Assembly: GCF_019100495.1 (NCBI RefSeq)
Contig: NZ_JAHRVA010000008.1
Span: 110,506-174,505, forward strand
DNA: 64,000 nucleotides
From: Falsochrobactrum tianjinense
GTDB taxonomy: Bacteria > Pseudomonadota > Alphaproteobacteria > Rhizobiales > Rhizobiaceae
Reading direction: 5' to 3'
Part shown: positions 55,075 to 64,000 of the stretch, piece by piece
How the letters are laid out: every line of letters starts with the position of its first letter
Numbering within the stretch: the stretch's first letter is position 1
Translations under genes and position numbers: made by a program
Notes under the pieces: generated by a model
The model's database searches: none
What the model saw: only the letters and a program-made list of their open reading frames with translations
Told to the model about the DNA's origin: nothing

Positions 55075-58000
55075 CTATTTCAATGCGGCTTGAAAACTGT
55101 CGTTGAGAACGTCGAGCAGGTGGTCCGCATTGGCCTTGCTGAAGATCATCGAAGGGCGCATTTTCAGGACGCTATCAAAAGGCCCTTCGGTTCCCATCAA
55201 GATGCCGCGCTGGCGTGCGCCATCGTTAATCGCTTTCGCAAGATCAGTTGCAGGTGTTTTTGTCTTGCGGTCGGTCACCAGTTCGATGCCCAGAAACAGC
55301 CCCTGTCCGCGCACATCACCGATAATGTCGTAACGGTCCTGCATTTTCCTGAAGCCGTCAATGAGATAATTGCCCACATCAAGCGCGTTCTCGCGCAGCT
55401 TGTCGCGCTCGATGGCATCGAGGACCGCCAGACCGGCAGCACATGAAACCGGGTTGCCGCCGAATGTATTGAAATATTCCATGCCATTGTTGAAGCTTTC
55501 GGCTACTTCGTGCGTCGTAACCACCGCCGACATGGGATGGCCATTGCCGATGGGCTTGCCCATGGTCACGATGTCGGGAACCACATCCTGCATTTCAAAT
55601 GCCCACCAATGGCTGCCGACCCGTCCGAAGCCCACCTGCACTTCATCCGCAACGCACAGGCCGCCTTCGGCGCGCACCATGGCATAGACTTCTTCAAGAT
55701 AGCCGTCGGGCAGAAATACCTGCCCCGCGACGCTGGGTATGGATTCGGCTAGGAACAGAGCAGGGGAGCGGCCCTGCTTGCGCATGGTTTCGATCTGTTC
55801 GGCGATGCTTTGCGCAAAGCGCTTTCCATATTCGTGTATCGGCCAGTCCTCAGGCGCGCGATAGCTGTCGGGGATGATGGCTTCATAGACATGATCGGGC
55901 CGTCCCTTGCCGCCCTTGCGCTTGTATTTATAGGGGCTCAGATCGATCAGTTCCTGCGTCGTGCCGTGATAGGCCCAGTCCAGAACGAGCGCCTCGCTGC
56001 GCCCGGTATGATTGCGCGCCATGCGCAGCATGAGGCTGTTTGCCTCACTGCCTGAACAGGCAAAAGAAGCCACACAAAGGCCATCGGGCAGGGTTGCGGT
56101 CAGGCGCTGCGCATAATCGATGATATTGTCGTGCAGATAGCGCGTATTGGTGTTGAGCAGGGCCGACTGGCGCGTAATTGCTTCAACGACTTGCGGATGG
56201 GCGTGGCCCAGATGGCAGACATTGTTGAAACAGTCGAGATAGGCCCGCCCGTAATTGTCAATCAGCCATACGCCGTCGCCGCGCACGAATTTGATCGGCT
56301 CGGAATAGGAAATTGACAGGTTGGGCAGCAATATTTCCTTGCGCTTGCTGATGATTTCGGCGCGCGTATGGCCCGTCTGGCGATAAGTCTCGGGCGGAAT
56401 CCCGGCCAGATCCGATACGTCGGGGAAAATATCTGCCCAGACATCCAGATATTCCGCTTCGCCAACACCAAAAACCTGGGTTGCTGTAAGTTCTGTGTCC
56501 GTTGAAATTTGCAAGTGAAGATGCGGAGTCCAGCCGCCATTTTCATGGATGCCGCCCATGTGCCCAACCAGATCGCCTGCGGCAAGTTTCTGCCCCGGTG
56601 CAAGGCGCGACAGCGCTTCATGGGCCATATGGCCCCAAAGGGTGACGAAAGGCGGACAACCTTCGGGCCTGTGTTCGAGCGTGATCAGGCCGCCATAGCC
56701 AAGCGGCTCCTTCTCTATTTCAACGCTTTTCACCGTTGCGTCGAGCGGCGTATAAAGCGGTGTTCCCGCTGGCATGAAAAGATCGACGCCAAGATGATGC
56801 ACGCGCCGCACACCCTCAATGAAGCGCGATTCAAAAGCCTTATCGGTATAGACAGTGCGTTTTTCGCCCCAGGGACCGATGCCAAGCTGGATATTATTGG
56901 CTTCGCAGAAACCATCCCACCAATTGGTTGCCTCCTTTGCCCGCTGCTGGGCGGAGGCGATGGTCATTTCATGCGTTTCGTCCCCATAGGGCACGATGGC
57001 CTTGGTCAGGGTCGCGGCGTCTGGATGTAGGATAGGCGCGAAAGTCTTGCGGTTATCGGCGAGCCAGGCGCGAATGGCCGACGCGCCGTCGACCGCATCG
57101 AATCCGCAGGCCTTGCGAAGGATAGCGGTGGCAAAGCGCGCATTCATTGCGTCCATTTTTTCCAGCAGACGCCACGCCGGAGCCTCGCTGATGGCGAGAT
57201 AGGGGTTGTCGTCGGTCTGGTCATGCCGTGACGCGGAAATCGTAACGCTGGTCACGAGGCGCATGGCGATAAGATCGAACAGAATGTCGATCTCTTCCGG
57301 CTGCAACGGGCAGGTTTCATGAAAGCCCGATGCAAGTGATGCCGCAGCGCCAATTGGGTCCTGCATATCCAATATGGAATAGGCGCAGGCAATCGCCACT
57401 TCGGCAATCAGAACCGTATGAACCGCATCGCCGAAATCGATCAGCCCGGCAATGCGGGCAGGCTCTGCGGCGCTGACCAGCACATTCCAGTCATTGGCAT
57501 CATTATGAATGACCTGCGCGCGTAGAAATGGCAGTTTTGGAGCGACATGGGCATCAAAACGGTCGAGAAACCGTTCGACCAGCGCCCTTTTGGCGCTGTC
57601 GCGAATAAAATGGAGCCGCGAGCGCGCCCGGCTCGCATGGCGAATATCCCAGTCGATATCGCGAAGCGCGCCCGGATGAATGAAGCCTTTCAATGCCTGA
57701 TCGAGCCTGCCGAGCGAGCGGCCAAGATTTTGCATCAATCCGAGCGTGCGCTCGACATTGGCAAGCGGCGTTCCCGGCAGCCACTCAACCATGCGTATGG
57801 CGTGTTTGTCGCCATCGGTCGTAATGGTGGAAGCAAGAAAATTCCCTGAAACACCTGCTTTGAGCTGGGGGACGGGCAAATCGCTCGCATGCGAAAGATG
57901 CCGTAACAAAGCGGTCTGAAATTCGCTTTCGATACGCGGCTCGCTGGAATTGATGATCTTCAGCACCCATTTGGGCTGACCGTTCACATCGAGCCGGAAA

Positions 58001-58119
58001 TTGCGGTCGCGCTCGCTGTCCAGCAGCGCGGCTTTCGCTGTCACGCCGAAAATTTCCTGTGCCAGCTTTTCAGCTTCCGTAGTCGAGAGGTTTGGTGAAG
58101 GATGGGACAGATCGGTCAT
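55075..58119 (-). CDS. trifunctional protein: aminoglycoside phosphotransferase-like kinase, M23 domain, class III aminotransferase (phospholyase type)
   Basis: A 1,014-residue fusion. Residues 20-330 are an APH-type kinase with [11 protein letters not shown] (about 205) and IDFGDAVH (about 227). Residues 430-550 are an M23/LytM-like domain with [12 protein letters not shown] (about 441) and HLHLQIS (about 533), so both zinc-ligand motifs are kept. Residues 590-1014 are a class III PLP enzyme with [29 protein letters not shown] and Lys855 in [11 protein letters not shown]. Human relatives are hydroxylysine kinase (HYKK) and the phospholyases PHYKPL and ETNPPL, which eliminate phosphate from phosphorylated amines. 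The fusion therefore suggests ATP-dependent phosphorylation followed by elimination, on hydroxylysine or a similar amine. Start 58119 is the ATG of MTDLSHPS; earlier in-frame starts are possible. Confidence 0.9.
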   Translation of the reverse strand: MTDLSHPSPNLSTTEAEKLAQEIFGVTAKAALLDSERDRNFRLDVNGQPKWVLKIINSSEPRIESEFQTALLRHLSHASDLPVPQLKAGVSGNFLASTITTDGDKHAIRMVEWLPGTPLANVERTLGLMQNLGRSLGRLDQALKGFIHPGALRDIDWDIRHASRARSRLHFIRDSAKRALVERFLDRFDAHVAPKLPFLRAQVIHNDANDWNVLVSAAEPARIAGLIDFGDAVHTVLIAEVAIACAYSILDMQDPIGAAASLASGFHETCPLQPEEIDILFDLIAMRLVTSVTISASRHDQTDDNPYLAISEAPAWRLLEKMDAMNARFATAILRKACGFDAVDGASAIRAWLADNRKTFAPILHPDAATLTKAIVPYGDETHEMTIASAQQRAKEATNWWDGFCEANNIQLGIGPWGEKRTVYTDKAFESRFIEGVRRVHHLGVDLFMPAGTPLYTPLDATVKSVEIEKEPLGYGGLITLEHRPEGCPPFVTLWGHMAHEALSRLAPGQKLAAGDLVGHMGGIHENGGWTPHLHLQISTDTELTATQVFGVGEAEYLDVWADIFPDVSDLAGIPPETYRQTGHTRAEIISKRKEILLPNLSISYSEPIKFVRGDGVWLIDNYGRAYLDCFNNVCHLGHAHPQVVEAITRQSALLNTNTRYLHDNIIDYAQRLTATLPDGLCVASFACSGSEANSLMLRMARNHTGRSEALVLDWAYHGTTQELIDLSPYKYKRKGGKGRPDHVYEAIIPDSYRAPEDWPIHEYGKRFAQSIAEQIETMRKQGRSPALFLAESIPSVAGQVFLPDGYLEEVYAMVRAEGGLCVADEVQVGFGRVGSHWWAFEMQDVVPDIVTMGKPIGNGHPMSAVVTTHEVAESFNNGMEYFNTFGGNPVSCAAGLAVLDAIERDKLRENALDVGNYLIDGFRKMQDRYDIIGDVRGQGLFLGIELVTDRKTKTPATDLAKAINDGARQRGILMGTEGPFDSVLKMRPSMIFSKANADHLLDVLNDSFQAALK

Positions 58120-58256
58120 GACCATATTTTCCGCATTGCATTTCATGATGGGAACTTGGCATGGTTCTGGTTTTGGGGCATCAAGCAAGATGTCGGCAAG
58201 ACCGGCAAAATGCCGGAATGAACCGGCATATGGACGGTCATGCGAACAGGAACATT

Positions 58257-58691
58257 ATGCAGAAGCTCGATGCCAAAGATCGCGAAATCCTGGCCATAGT
58301 TTCCAGAGACGGACGCATAGCGCACAAAACTCTGGCGGGGCGTATCGGGCTTTCGCGCAGCGCCACCAGCCAGCGCGTCGCCAATCTTGAGAAAAGCGGA
58401 ATTATCAGGGGCTATCGCGCCGATATTGGTGAAATCGATACCAACATCATTCGCGCCGTAATTCTGATAAATCTCAAGCGGACGCCTGCTATGGAGCTTC
58501 TCGATGTACTTGCCCGGCACACCGAAGTGCGGCGCGTGTCTTCGGTAAGCGGCCAGCTTGATCTGATTGTCGAACTGGAAACGTCAACAATCGATAATCT
58601 GAACCGCGTGCGGGATTTGCTGGCGACGCATGAGAGCGTGGAGGACCTTACGACCGCCATCGTGTTGCGCCGTGATATCGACCGCGATTAG
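58257..58691 (+). CDS. Lrp/AsnC family regulator
   Basis: A 144-residue regulator. The N-terminal helix-turn-helix (LDAKDREILAIVSRDGRIAHKTLAGRIGLSRSATSQRVANLEKSGII) is followed by the ligand-binding RAM domain (about 65-140). It is divergent from the trifunctional gene with a 137-base gap, the usual arrangement when an Lrp protein controls its neighbour. Start 58257 follows AGGAAC; earlier in-frame codons give unlikely N-terminal sequence. Confidence 0.9.
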   Translation: MQKLDAKDREILAIVSRDGRIAHKTLAGRIGLSRSATSQRVANLEKSGIIRGYRADIGEIDTNIIRAVILINLKRTPAMELLDVLARHTEVRRVSSVSGQLDLIVELETSTIDNLNRVRDLLATHESVEDLTTAIVLRRDIDRD

Positions 58692-58750
58692 AGCGGGTTG
58701 GTAGGCATTTTCTCCAACCGGAAACAACGACTCCAGTATAATCAGAGAAT

Positions 58751-58778
58751 TTTAAACCCGCCGGACGGCGGGTTTAAA
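58751..58778 (+). terminator. terminator after the Lrp/AsnC gene
   Basis: A 13-pair inverted repeat, TTTAAACCCGCCG/CGGCGGGTTTAAA, lies about 60 bases after the regulator stop and 57 bases before the stop of the convergent autotransporter gene. A/T-rich ends allow either direction. Confidence 0.85.
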
Positions 58779-58834
58779 TATTTCAGTCAACATATCTGGC
58801 TTATGCCAAGGCGCTAATGCCTCGTGCTTTGATA

Positions 58835-61800
58835 TTACCAACTGGTTTTCAATCCAATCTTCCCGCTCAGCCGGTAATTGTCACCAAAACTATCCAGTCC
58901 GCTGGCTAAAGTTGCATTGCCATAGAGGGCAAATCTGGAGTTAGCCCATTGGTGGGTTCCTCCAGCTCCGATTTCAAGCCAGGTGCGGTCGGTTTCGCCA
59001 GCTTGGAACCGGACGGAACTGACCTCGACCCCATGGGACTGCGGCAGTAGCTCGCGATAGATATTGGTGATCCCATACAGGTCTAGGCTTTCTGTTCCAC
59101 CGGCATCGTCCTTCCATTCGTTTCGATAGTTTGCCGATAGTCCCGCGCGCAGCACTAGGCTATCCATGTCATTCAACCGAACAGCCGCTTGATAAGAATC
59201 TGTGAAAGAATCAAGCTGGACGGATGAATAGATAAGCTGCATTTGCGGTGTGAGAGACCAGTTTTCATCGATCTTCACGTCCTGGCCAGCTTCGATGCTA
59301 ACACCATAACCGAAGGCTTTTTGCCCGGTTACAGGTGCGGTGCGGGTATCGTGCGACTCGAAATCGGTATCATACCAGGTCAGGTGCGCCTGCGTATCGA
59401 CATACCATCCGGCATTGCCATACCAGGTGAGTGCGCCGCCCACACCGTAACCGTCCGTAACGACCTTACCTGCTCCATGCGGGGAACTGATACGGGCATT
59501 GTCCGCTGCATAATTCAGCCAGAGACTGCCGAACAGTTCACCCGCTTCATTGGCAACGAATTGACCATCGATGCCAGCGGAAACCTTCCAGATGTCCTGG
59601 CTGAACTTGTTTGCAGTTGTGGAGCCCGATGGTTTGAACTGGCTATGCGCCATATCGATCCGTCCCCAGATAATACCTGCATTATCCGGGCTGCCGGAAC
59701 CGGACGCCTCTATTTTCCCCGATTGTGTTGTGTCAGCACCCAGTCGCTGTCCGACGCGTTCGCGTAGCGAGGTCGTCATGTTCTGATTCAGGTTGTTCAG
59801 AATCTGACCATAAGCCGTATAAAGCGGTATAGCCGGGTTGTAACGATTGGGGGGAGGCGTTGGACCAGGGGTGTCCCCGGTGTATTGGCTACGCAAATAC
59901 CAATCATTATCCGACCCGCCACTCATGCCTTCATTCAAGGTATAAGCATAGGCACCGGCAATCACAGCGTGTTCGCCCTGGCGCGTTACATAATCACCGT
60001 CCAGATGGAATACGCCGCCTGCTTGGCCGCCAATGCTGATGACGCGTATGCCATCCTTGGTTTGGGCACCGGCTCCTCCCATATTGTGCACGACCACTGT
60101 GGTATTGCCAGAAGTGTCTCCGGCAATTTTCAGGTGATCGGTGGCAGAGGTGTCGTCTCCCAATGTGGTTTCGATAATGAGCGTACCGTTATCCCCTTCA
60201 TAGTCTCCTGTAACCGTAAGGGTTCCTGTGGTATTGGAGCCACCCGGCATGATCGTTCCCATATTCTGGACCGCGCCGACCGTACCCGTGCCCGAAAGGA
60301 CGGTATTCTCATTGATATTAAGTTGCCCGCCATGCACTAGATTGACGACCAGTTCACCTGCAAGAAGGTTTGTGGTGCCGTGAAAGTCGGGTGATGCAGT
60401 GAGGAATGTAGTGGTTCCACCACTGGTCAAATTCAAAGTGCCCGTGCCGTTAAACTGGTTTTCCAGAGCGATGTCGCCAGCCTTGTTAAAATCAAGAATG
60501 CCTTCCAGATCGACTGGCCCTGCAATATTGCCGGTTGTTCCCCCGGTGCCGACCTGAAGATGCGCGCCAGCGTCTATGGCCGTTCCGCCTTCATAGGTGT
60601 TTGCACCAGATAGGATTACTGAACCTCCAGCTATGTGCAGCTTGCCTGCACCGGAAATTTCACCGGCAAACTCTGTGTTTTGGCCATCAGAAATCGTCAG
60701 GTTTTTCGAGCCGAGCAAAACCTTTCCGGTTCCTGCTCCAGCGAGGTCCTTGATGCTTGCTTCGTCACCGTCGATATTTTCAATCGACAGCTTGGCGTTA
60801 ACCGTAATCCCATCCGAAGAAGCCAATGTGCCTTGCCCAGCGAGTGCCAGCGTGCCTTCCTGAATGATTGTGCGGTCGGTGAAACTATTCTGGCCCGAGA
60901 GGGTAAGAGAACCGGTCCCGGTTTTGATGAGGCCGCCAGCGCCGCTGATAACTCCGCTCAGTTGAGAATCGTAACCTTGCGTATCGATTGTGCTGCGAGG
61001 AGAAAGCACCGATACAGCGCGTGCCGTATCGAAACTGCTATCATATTGCAGCGTACCATTCCCGATAGAAATATCGCCAGCAGCGTCACCCAGGTTCACA
61101 TCGGATGACACTCTGAGCGTACCGGCCTTTATGGATGTTCCGCCCGTATAGGTGTTGGTGCCTTTCAGGACCAGAATACCAGCGTCGGCTTTTTGCAGGC
61201 GTCCGGCACCGGTTAGCTCGGAATTGATAGTTGCGAGTGTTTGAGTTGCATTGCCCGAGCCATCGCCCACGCGGATGTCATTATCGTCTGCGAGAAGCGT
61301 GATAGCGCCTCCTTCTACGATATAGCCGTCAGTGATGAACTGCATGCCCGACACATTTACCGCACCATTCGTATCGTCGACGGTAACTGTTCCAGACTGT
61401 CCTTCGAATACTGCGAATGCCCCATTGCTGTAATTGCCATTCAGCGAGGCTTCGGAATCTGTCCAGTTATTCAGCGTCCCCCCTGTCTCCCAGACGCCGG
61501 CGCCTCCATCGATAGTCCCGCCTCCAGTGCCGCCCGGATTCCAAAAGTGCAGAATCTTGTCGGCGACATAGATAAGATCAATTGAATTGGGATCCGATAG
61601 GCGCAGCGAGAAACCGGCTCCGGGGGTGGTTCCCAAAGTGGGATCGGTTCCTAGCTTGCTGCCGGCATAATCCACGAGATGATAAACACCCGCTGCCATT
61701 GGCGCTGCCGCGGCCACGTCGATTTGCGCCCCGGAAAGATCAATATTCCCACCGACATTGACGGTTATCGTATTGTGTAGAGCGTCGGACCCGTAATCAT

Positions 61801-64000
61801 ATTCGAGATGGGAATTGTTTGCGGTTAAATTTCCGATGATGTTGAGTGCATGGCTGTTCAGGCTTTCATCGACGAAACTGCGCAGTTTACCGGTTGCCGC
61901 AATATTGACCGATCCGCCGATCGTTCCTTTGCCGGCAAGAGATGCGCCGCCGGCAACATTCACCAGACCAGTAGCGGCGGTCTGGTCGCCGTCGATTTGC
62001 AACTCCCCGGCCTGCACCGTGGTGGTGCCTGTATAGGTGTTCGCCCCAGCCAGGATGGCAGTTCCTCCACCCTGTATCGTCAGATTGCCTGCGCCGCTGA
62101 TGACGCCACCAAACTGGCCGGTATGAGCGCCCACGTCTATCACGCCATTTCCGGCACCAAGTTCCATCTGTCGGGAACTCGAAAAATCAGCACTCGTCTC
62201 CAGTGTTCCTCCGTCGAGCGTCAGTTTTCCGGCTGCATCTCCCAGATTAGCATCGCTGGATACATCGAGAATGCCGCCCGTTACAAATACCCCGCCGGTA
62301 AAGGTGTTGGTCCCTCTCAAAGATAGTTTGCCGGTCCCTTTTTTATTGAGCGCACCGTTGCCGGATATTGTTCCGTCAAGCCCGACATTATGTACATCGG
62401 TATCGATATTGCTGCTTGCGGAGGTAAGCGTTACCGACCGGCTTGTGGTGAAATTTCCAGCAGCCTTGAAAGTGGCGTTATCGATGGTGAGCTGCCCATT
62501 CGTATTTCCGAGATTCTCATCGCTTGCAGCAATGAGGGTTCCTGCGGCTATGTGGGTCCCGCCAGAATAGACATTCTGGCCAGTCAGGGTCAGCGTTCCG
62601 CTGCCATGTTTGTTAAGCGTTCCATTATGAGAAACAACTCCAGACAGGATGACCTGATGGGCTTGGGTATCGATCACACTATTTGCCGAATGGAGAGAGA
62701 TCGGGCGTGCCAGTGTGGTGTCTGACGAAACGGCCAGATTGGCATTGCCGATAGCCAGCATACCGGCAACACCGCCAAGATTTGCATCCGAGGCTATAGA
62801 CAGGGTGCCAGTTTCAATCGACGTGCCGCCGGTGTAGGTATTGGTTCCGGTAAGTGTGAGTATGCCGGTTCCGTATTTATTAAGAAGGCCCGCTCCGGAT
62901 ATTACGCCGCTTAAACTGATCCCGTTTACTTCGGTATCAATTGCGCTTTTTGATGTTGTAAGGCTGATGGCGCGCGCAGATGTCACGCTGGCGCCAAACT
63001 GCAAGGTGCCTTCATCAATTTTGATTGCGCCTGTCGGCGCGCCAAGATTGCTGTCGGTAACGATGTTCAGCACGCCAGAACCGATGACTGTTCCGCCGGT
63101 ATAGCTATTGTTCCCCGCCAGTTTCAGTGTACCCGGATCGGTCTTCTCCAATTGGCCGTCACCGGCAAGATTCGAAGCGATTGTAGCCGTTATACTGGAA
63201 TCTGGCGTTCCATCGCCTACCCGGAAATGGTTGGTACCCGCAGCGAGCGTAATGGTCCCATTCTGGATAATGTAGCCATTCGTCGCGAACTGCATGCCTG
63301 TTACATCTATGGCCCCATTCGTATTATCGACGGAAACCGTCCCTGCGGTTCCTTCAAAAACAGCGAAGCTGTTGTCGCTGAATGCGCCATTCGATGCTCC
63401 GTCATCGGAAGTCCAGTTGTTGAGGGTGCCGCCCGCCTGCCAGACACCGGTTCCGCCACTGATGTGTCCGTCATCGTGATCAGTGGCATCCCAGAAGCGC
63501 AGTTCAAGTCCGGCGGTACTTATCAATTCGATTAGGTCTGGGTCATTCGGATCGGTGCCATCCGTCACCTTGAGCTTTAACTTTCCCCCATTATCATCGC
63601 CAAGAACCAGGCCCGTTGCAGCGACAGTCCCATCATATTTGACCAGGTGGTATTTGCCTGCGGCTAAAGGCGCATCGGAATTGATGTTGATCGTCGCTCC
63701 GGTAACATCAACATCGCCATGAACCGTCACAAGCAGCGCATTCTCTACCCTGCTGCCTCCGGAACCGCCAAAATCGTAGTTCAGGCTGGCTTGCTGCCCC
63801 GTCAGATTGCCGCCGACGGTCAGCGCATGCCCGGTTCCATTTTGCATATAGCTGCGCAAAATACCGTTCGATGCAATTACAACATTGCCGCCGACAGTGC
63901 CGCTACCGCCAAAAGTGGCGCCTGCTGCTACGCTTACCTGACCGGTTGCTGCCGATTGATAGAGCTGGCTCGGGAAATTTGAACAGGGGGATAAGTGGAA
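58835..64000 (-). CDS. second large autotransporter, C-terminal part with beta-barrel (5' end outside or disrupted)
   Basis: The frame stays open from the stop at 58835 to the right edge. The C-terminal 280 residues form the outer-membrane barrel, starting near NLNQNMTTSLRERVGQRLG and ending RLSGKIGLKTSW with the final aromatic residue expected for BAM-dependent insertion. Before it lies a Pro-rich linker (GDTPGPTPPPNRYNPAIPLY). The passenger is made of beta-strand repeats (for example LTGTNTYTGGTSIETGTLSI) and two longer modules near 63500 and 61550. The passenger match ends near 63960 (QSAATGQVSVAAGATFGG); codons beyond this do not fit the repeat pattern. The protein may therefore be truncated in this strain, or the window may end in a rearranged part. 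Confidence 0.82.
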   Translation of the reverse strand, partial: FHLSPCSNFPSQLYQSAATGQVSVAAGATFGGSGTVGGNVVIASNGILRSYMQNGTGHALTVGGNLTGQQASLNYDFGGSGGSRVENALLVTVHGDVDVTGATININSDAPLAAGKYHLVKYDGTVAATGLVLGDDNGGKLKLKVTDGTDPNDPDLIELISTAGLELRFWDATDHDDGHISGGTGVWQAGGTLNNWTSDDGASNGAFSDNSFAVFEGTAGTVSVDNTNGAIDVTGMQFATNGYIIQNGTITLAAGTNHFRVGDGTPDSSITATIASNLAGDGQLEKTDPGTLKLAGNNSYTGGTVIGSGVLNIVTDSNLGAPTGAIKIDEGTLQFGASVTSARAISLTTSKSAIDTEVNGISLSGVISGAGLLNKYGTGILTLTGTNTYTGGTSIETGTLSIASDANLGGVAGMLAIGNANLAVSSDTTLARPISLHSANSVIDTQAHQVILSGVVSHNGTLNKHGSGTLTLTGQNVYSGGTHIAAGTLIAASDENLGNTNGQLTIDNATFKAAGNFTTSRSVTLTSASSNIDTDVHNVGLDGTISGNGALNKKGTGKLSLRGTNTFTGGVFVTGGILDVSSDANLGDAAGKLTLDGGTLETSADFSSSRQMELGAGNGVIDVGAHTGQFGGVISGAGNLTIQGGGTAILAGANTYTGTTTVQAGELQIDGDQTAATGLVNVAGGASLAGKGTIGGSVNIAATGKLRSFVDESLNSHALNIIGNLTANNSHLEYDYGSDALHNTITVNVGGNIDLSGAQIDVAAAAPMAAGVYHLVDYAGSKLGTDPTLGTTPGAGFSLRLSDPNSIDLIYVADKILHFWNPGGTGGGTIDGGAGVWETGGTLNNWTDSEASLNGNYSNGAFAVFEGQSGTVTVDDTNGAVNVSGMQFITDGYIVEGGAITLLADDNDIRVGDGSGNATQTLATINSELTGAGRLQKADAGILVLKGTNTYTGGTSIKAGTLRVSSDVNLGDAAGDISIGNGTLQYDSSFDTARAVSVLSPRSTIDTQGYDSQLSGVISGAGGLIKTGTGSLTLSGQNSFTDRTIIQEGTLALAGQGTLASSDGITVNAKLSIENIDGDEASIKDLAGAGTGKVLLGSKNLTISDGQNTEFAGEISGAGKLHIAGGSVILSGANTYEGGTAIDAGAHLQVGTGGTTGNIAGPVDLEGILDFNKAGDIALENQFNGTGTLNLTSGGTTTFLTASPDFHGTTNLLAGELVVNLVHGGQLNINENTVLSGTGTVGAVQNMGTIMPGGSNTTGTLTVTGDYEGDNGTLIIETTLGDDTSATDHLKIAGDTSGNTTVVVHNMGGAGAQTKDGIRVISIGGQAGGVFHLDGDYVTRQGEHAVIAGAYAYTLNEGMSGGSDNDWYLRSQYTGDTPGPTPPPNRYNPAIPLYTAYGQILNNLNQNMTTSLRERVGQRLGADTTQSGKIEASGSGSPDNAGIIWGRIDMAHSQFKPSGSTTANKFSQDIWKVSAGIDGQFVANEAGELFGSLWLNYAADNARISSPHGAGKVVTDGYGVGGALTWYGNAGWYVDTQAHLTWYDTDFESHDTRTAPVTGQKAFGYGVSIEAGQDVKIDENWSLTPQMQLIYSSVQLDSFTDSYQAAVRLNDMDSLVLRAGLSANYRNEWKDDAGGTESLDLYGITNIYRELLPQSHGVEVSSVRFQAGETDRTWLEIGAGGTHQWANSRFALYGNATLASGLDSFGDNYRLSGKIGLKTSW
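63961..64000. other. sequence break inside the second autotransporter, possible mobile-element end
   Basis: To the left of 63960 the sequence follows the autotransporter pattern (compare 3743-3775 and 61977-62010). To the right it reads AGAGCTGGCTCGGGAAATTT and then GAACAGGGGGATAAGTGGAA, which matches neither the expected motif nor any other part of the window. The frame stays open but yields atypical residues (FHLSPCSNFPSQLY). An insertion-sequence end or a rearrangement is likely. Only 40 bases are visible, so the element cannot be named. Confidence 0.5.

Overview
The window looks like part of a Brucella or Ochrobactrum-type genome (Alphaproteobacteria, Rhizobiales), most likely the second chromosome. 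Supporting signs are the housekeeping set (leuB, leuD, serA, asd, mgtE, typA), palindromic intergenic repeats of about 100 bp that resemble the Bru-RS class, and the style of the giant autotransporters. Genus is inferred from gene content and was not tested by a database search.

Layout. (1) 1-9628, minus: the N-terminal 3,209 codons of a giant autotransporter-type surface protein, cut by the left edge. (2) 9629-10903: an AT-rich upstream region, a possible 47-codon gene and a tRNA-Gly. (3) 10904-27836: core metabolism and protein quality control (aminoacyl-tRNA editing protein, thioredoxin/TPR protein, LON-domain protein, Trm112-like protein, leuB, serA, asd, leuD, CitE-like lyase, M3 oligopeptidase, mgtE, typA). 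asd is preceded by a threonine-rich leader peptide and an intrinsic terminator, which looks like a transcription attenuator. (4) 27847-35260, minus: an operon-like run combining a BMP-type nucleoside/base ABC importer, an amidase and a CodA-type cytosine deaminase. (5) 36213-43630: a lipid-linked pentose cluster with a HAD-UbiA fusion, a DprE1-like oxidase, an EmrE-like membrane protein, an extended SDR, a class III aminotransferase and a convergent GT-C-like membrane protein. (6) 43766-55032, plus: a GntR-controlled sugar-acid operon with a DapA-family enzyme, an ABC importer, an enolase-superfamily dehydratase/cycloisomerase, an SMP-30 lactonase, uronate dehydrogenase, an IlvD/EDD dehydratase and an RraA-like protein. 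(7) 55075-58691: a trifunctional kinase/M23/aminotransferase protein, divergent from an Lrp/AsnC regulator. (8) 58835-64000, minus: the C-terminal part of a second large autotransporter. Its repeat pattern breaks at about 63960, suggesting an insertion or rearrangement.

How it fits together. The two autotransporters and the lipid-linked pentose cluster point to the cell surface. The importers and catabolic operons point to use of nucleobases, hexuronates or aldarates, and possibly hydroxylysine or phosphoamines. The most novel leads are the pentose cluster, which has DprE1 and UbiA relatives and an aminotransferase but no visible DprE2, and the threonine attenuator in front of asd.
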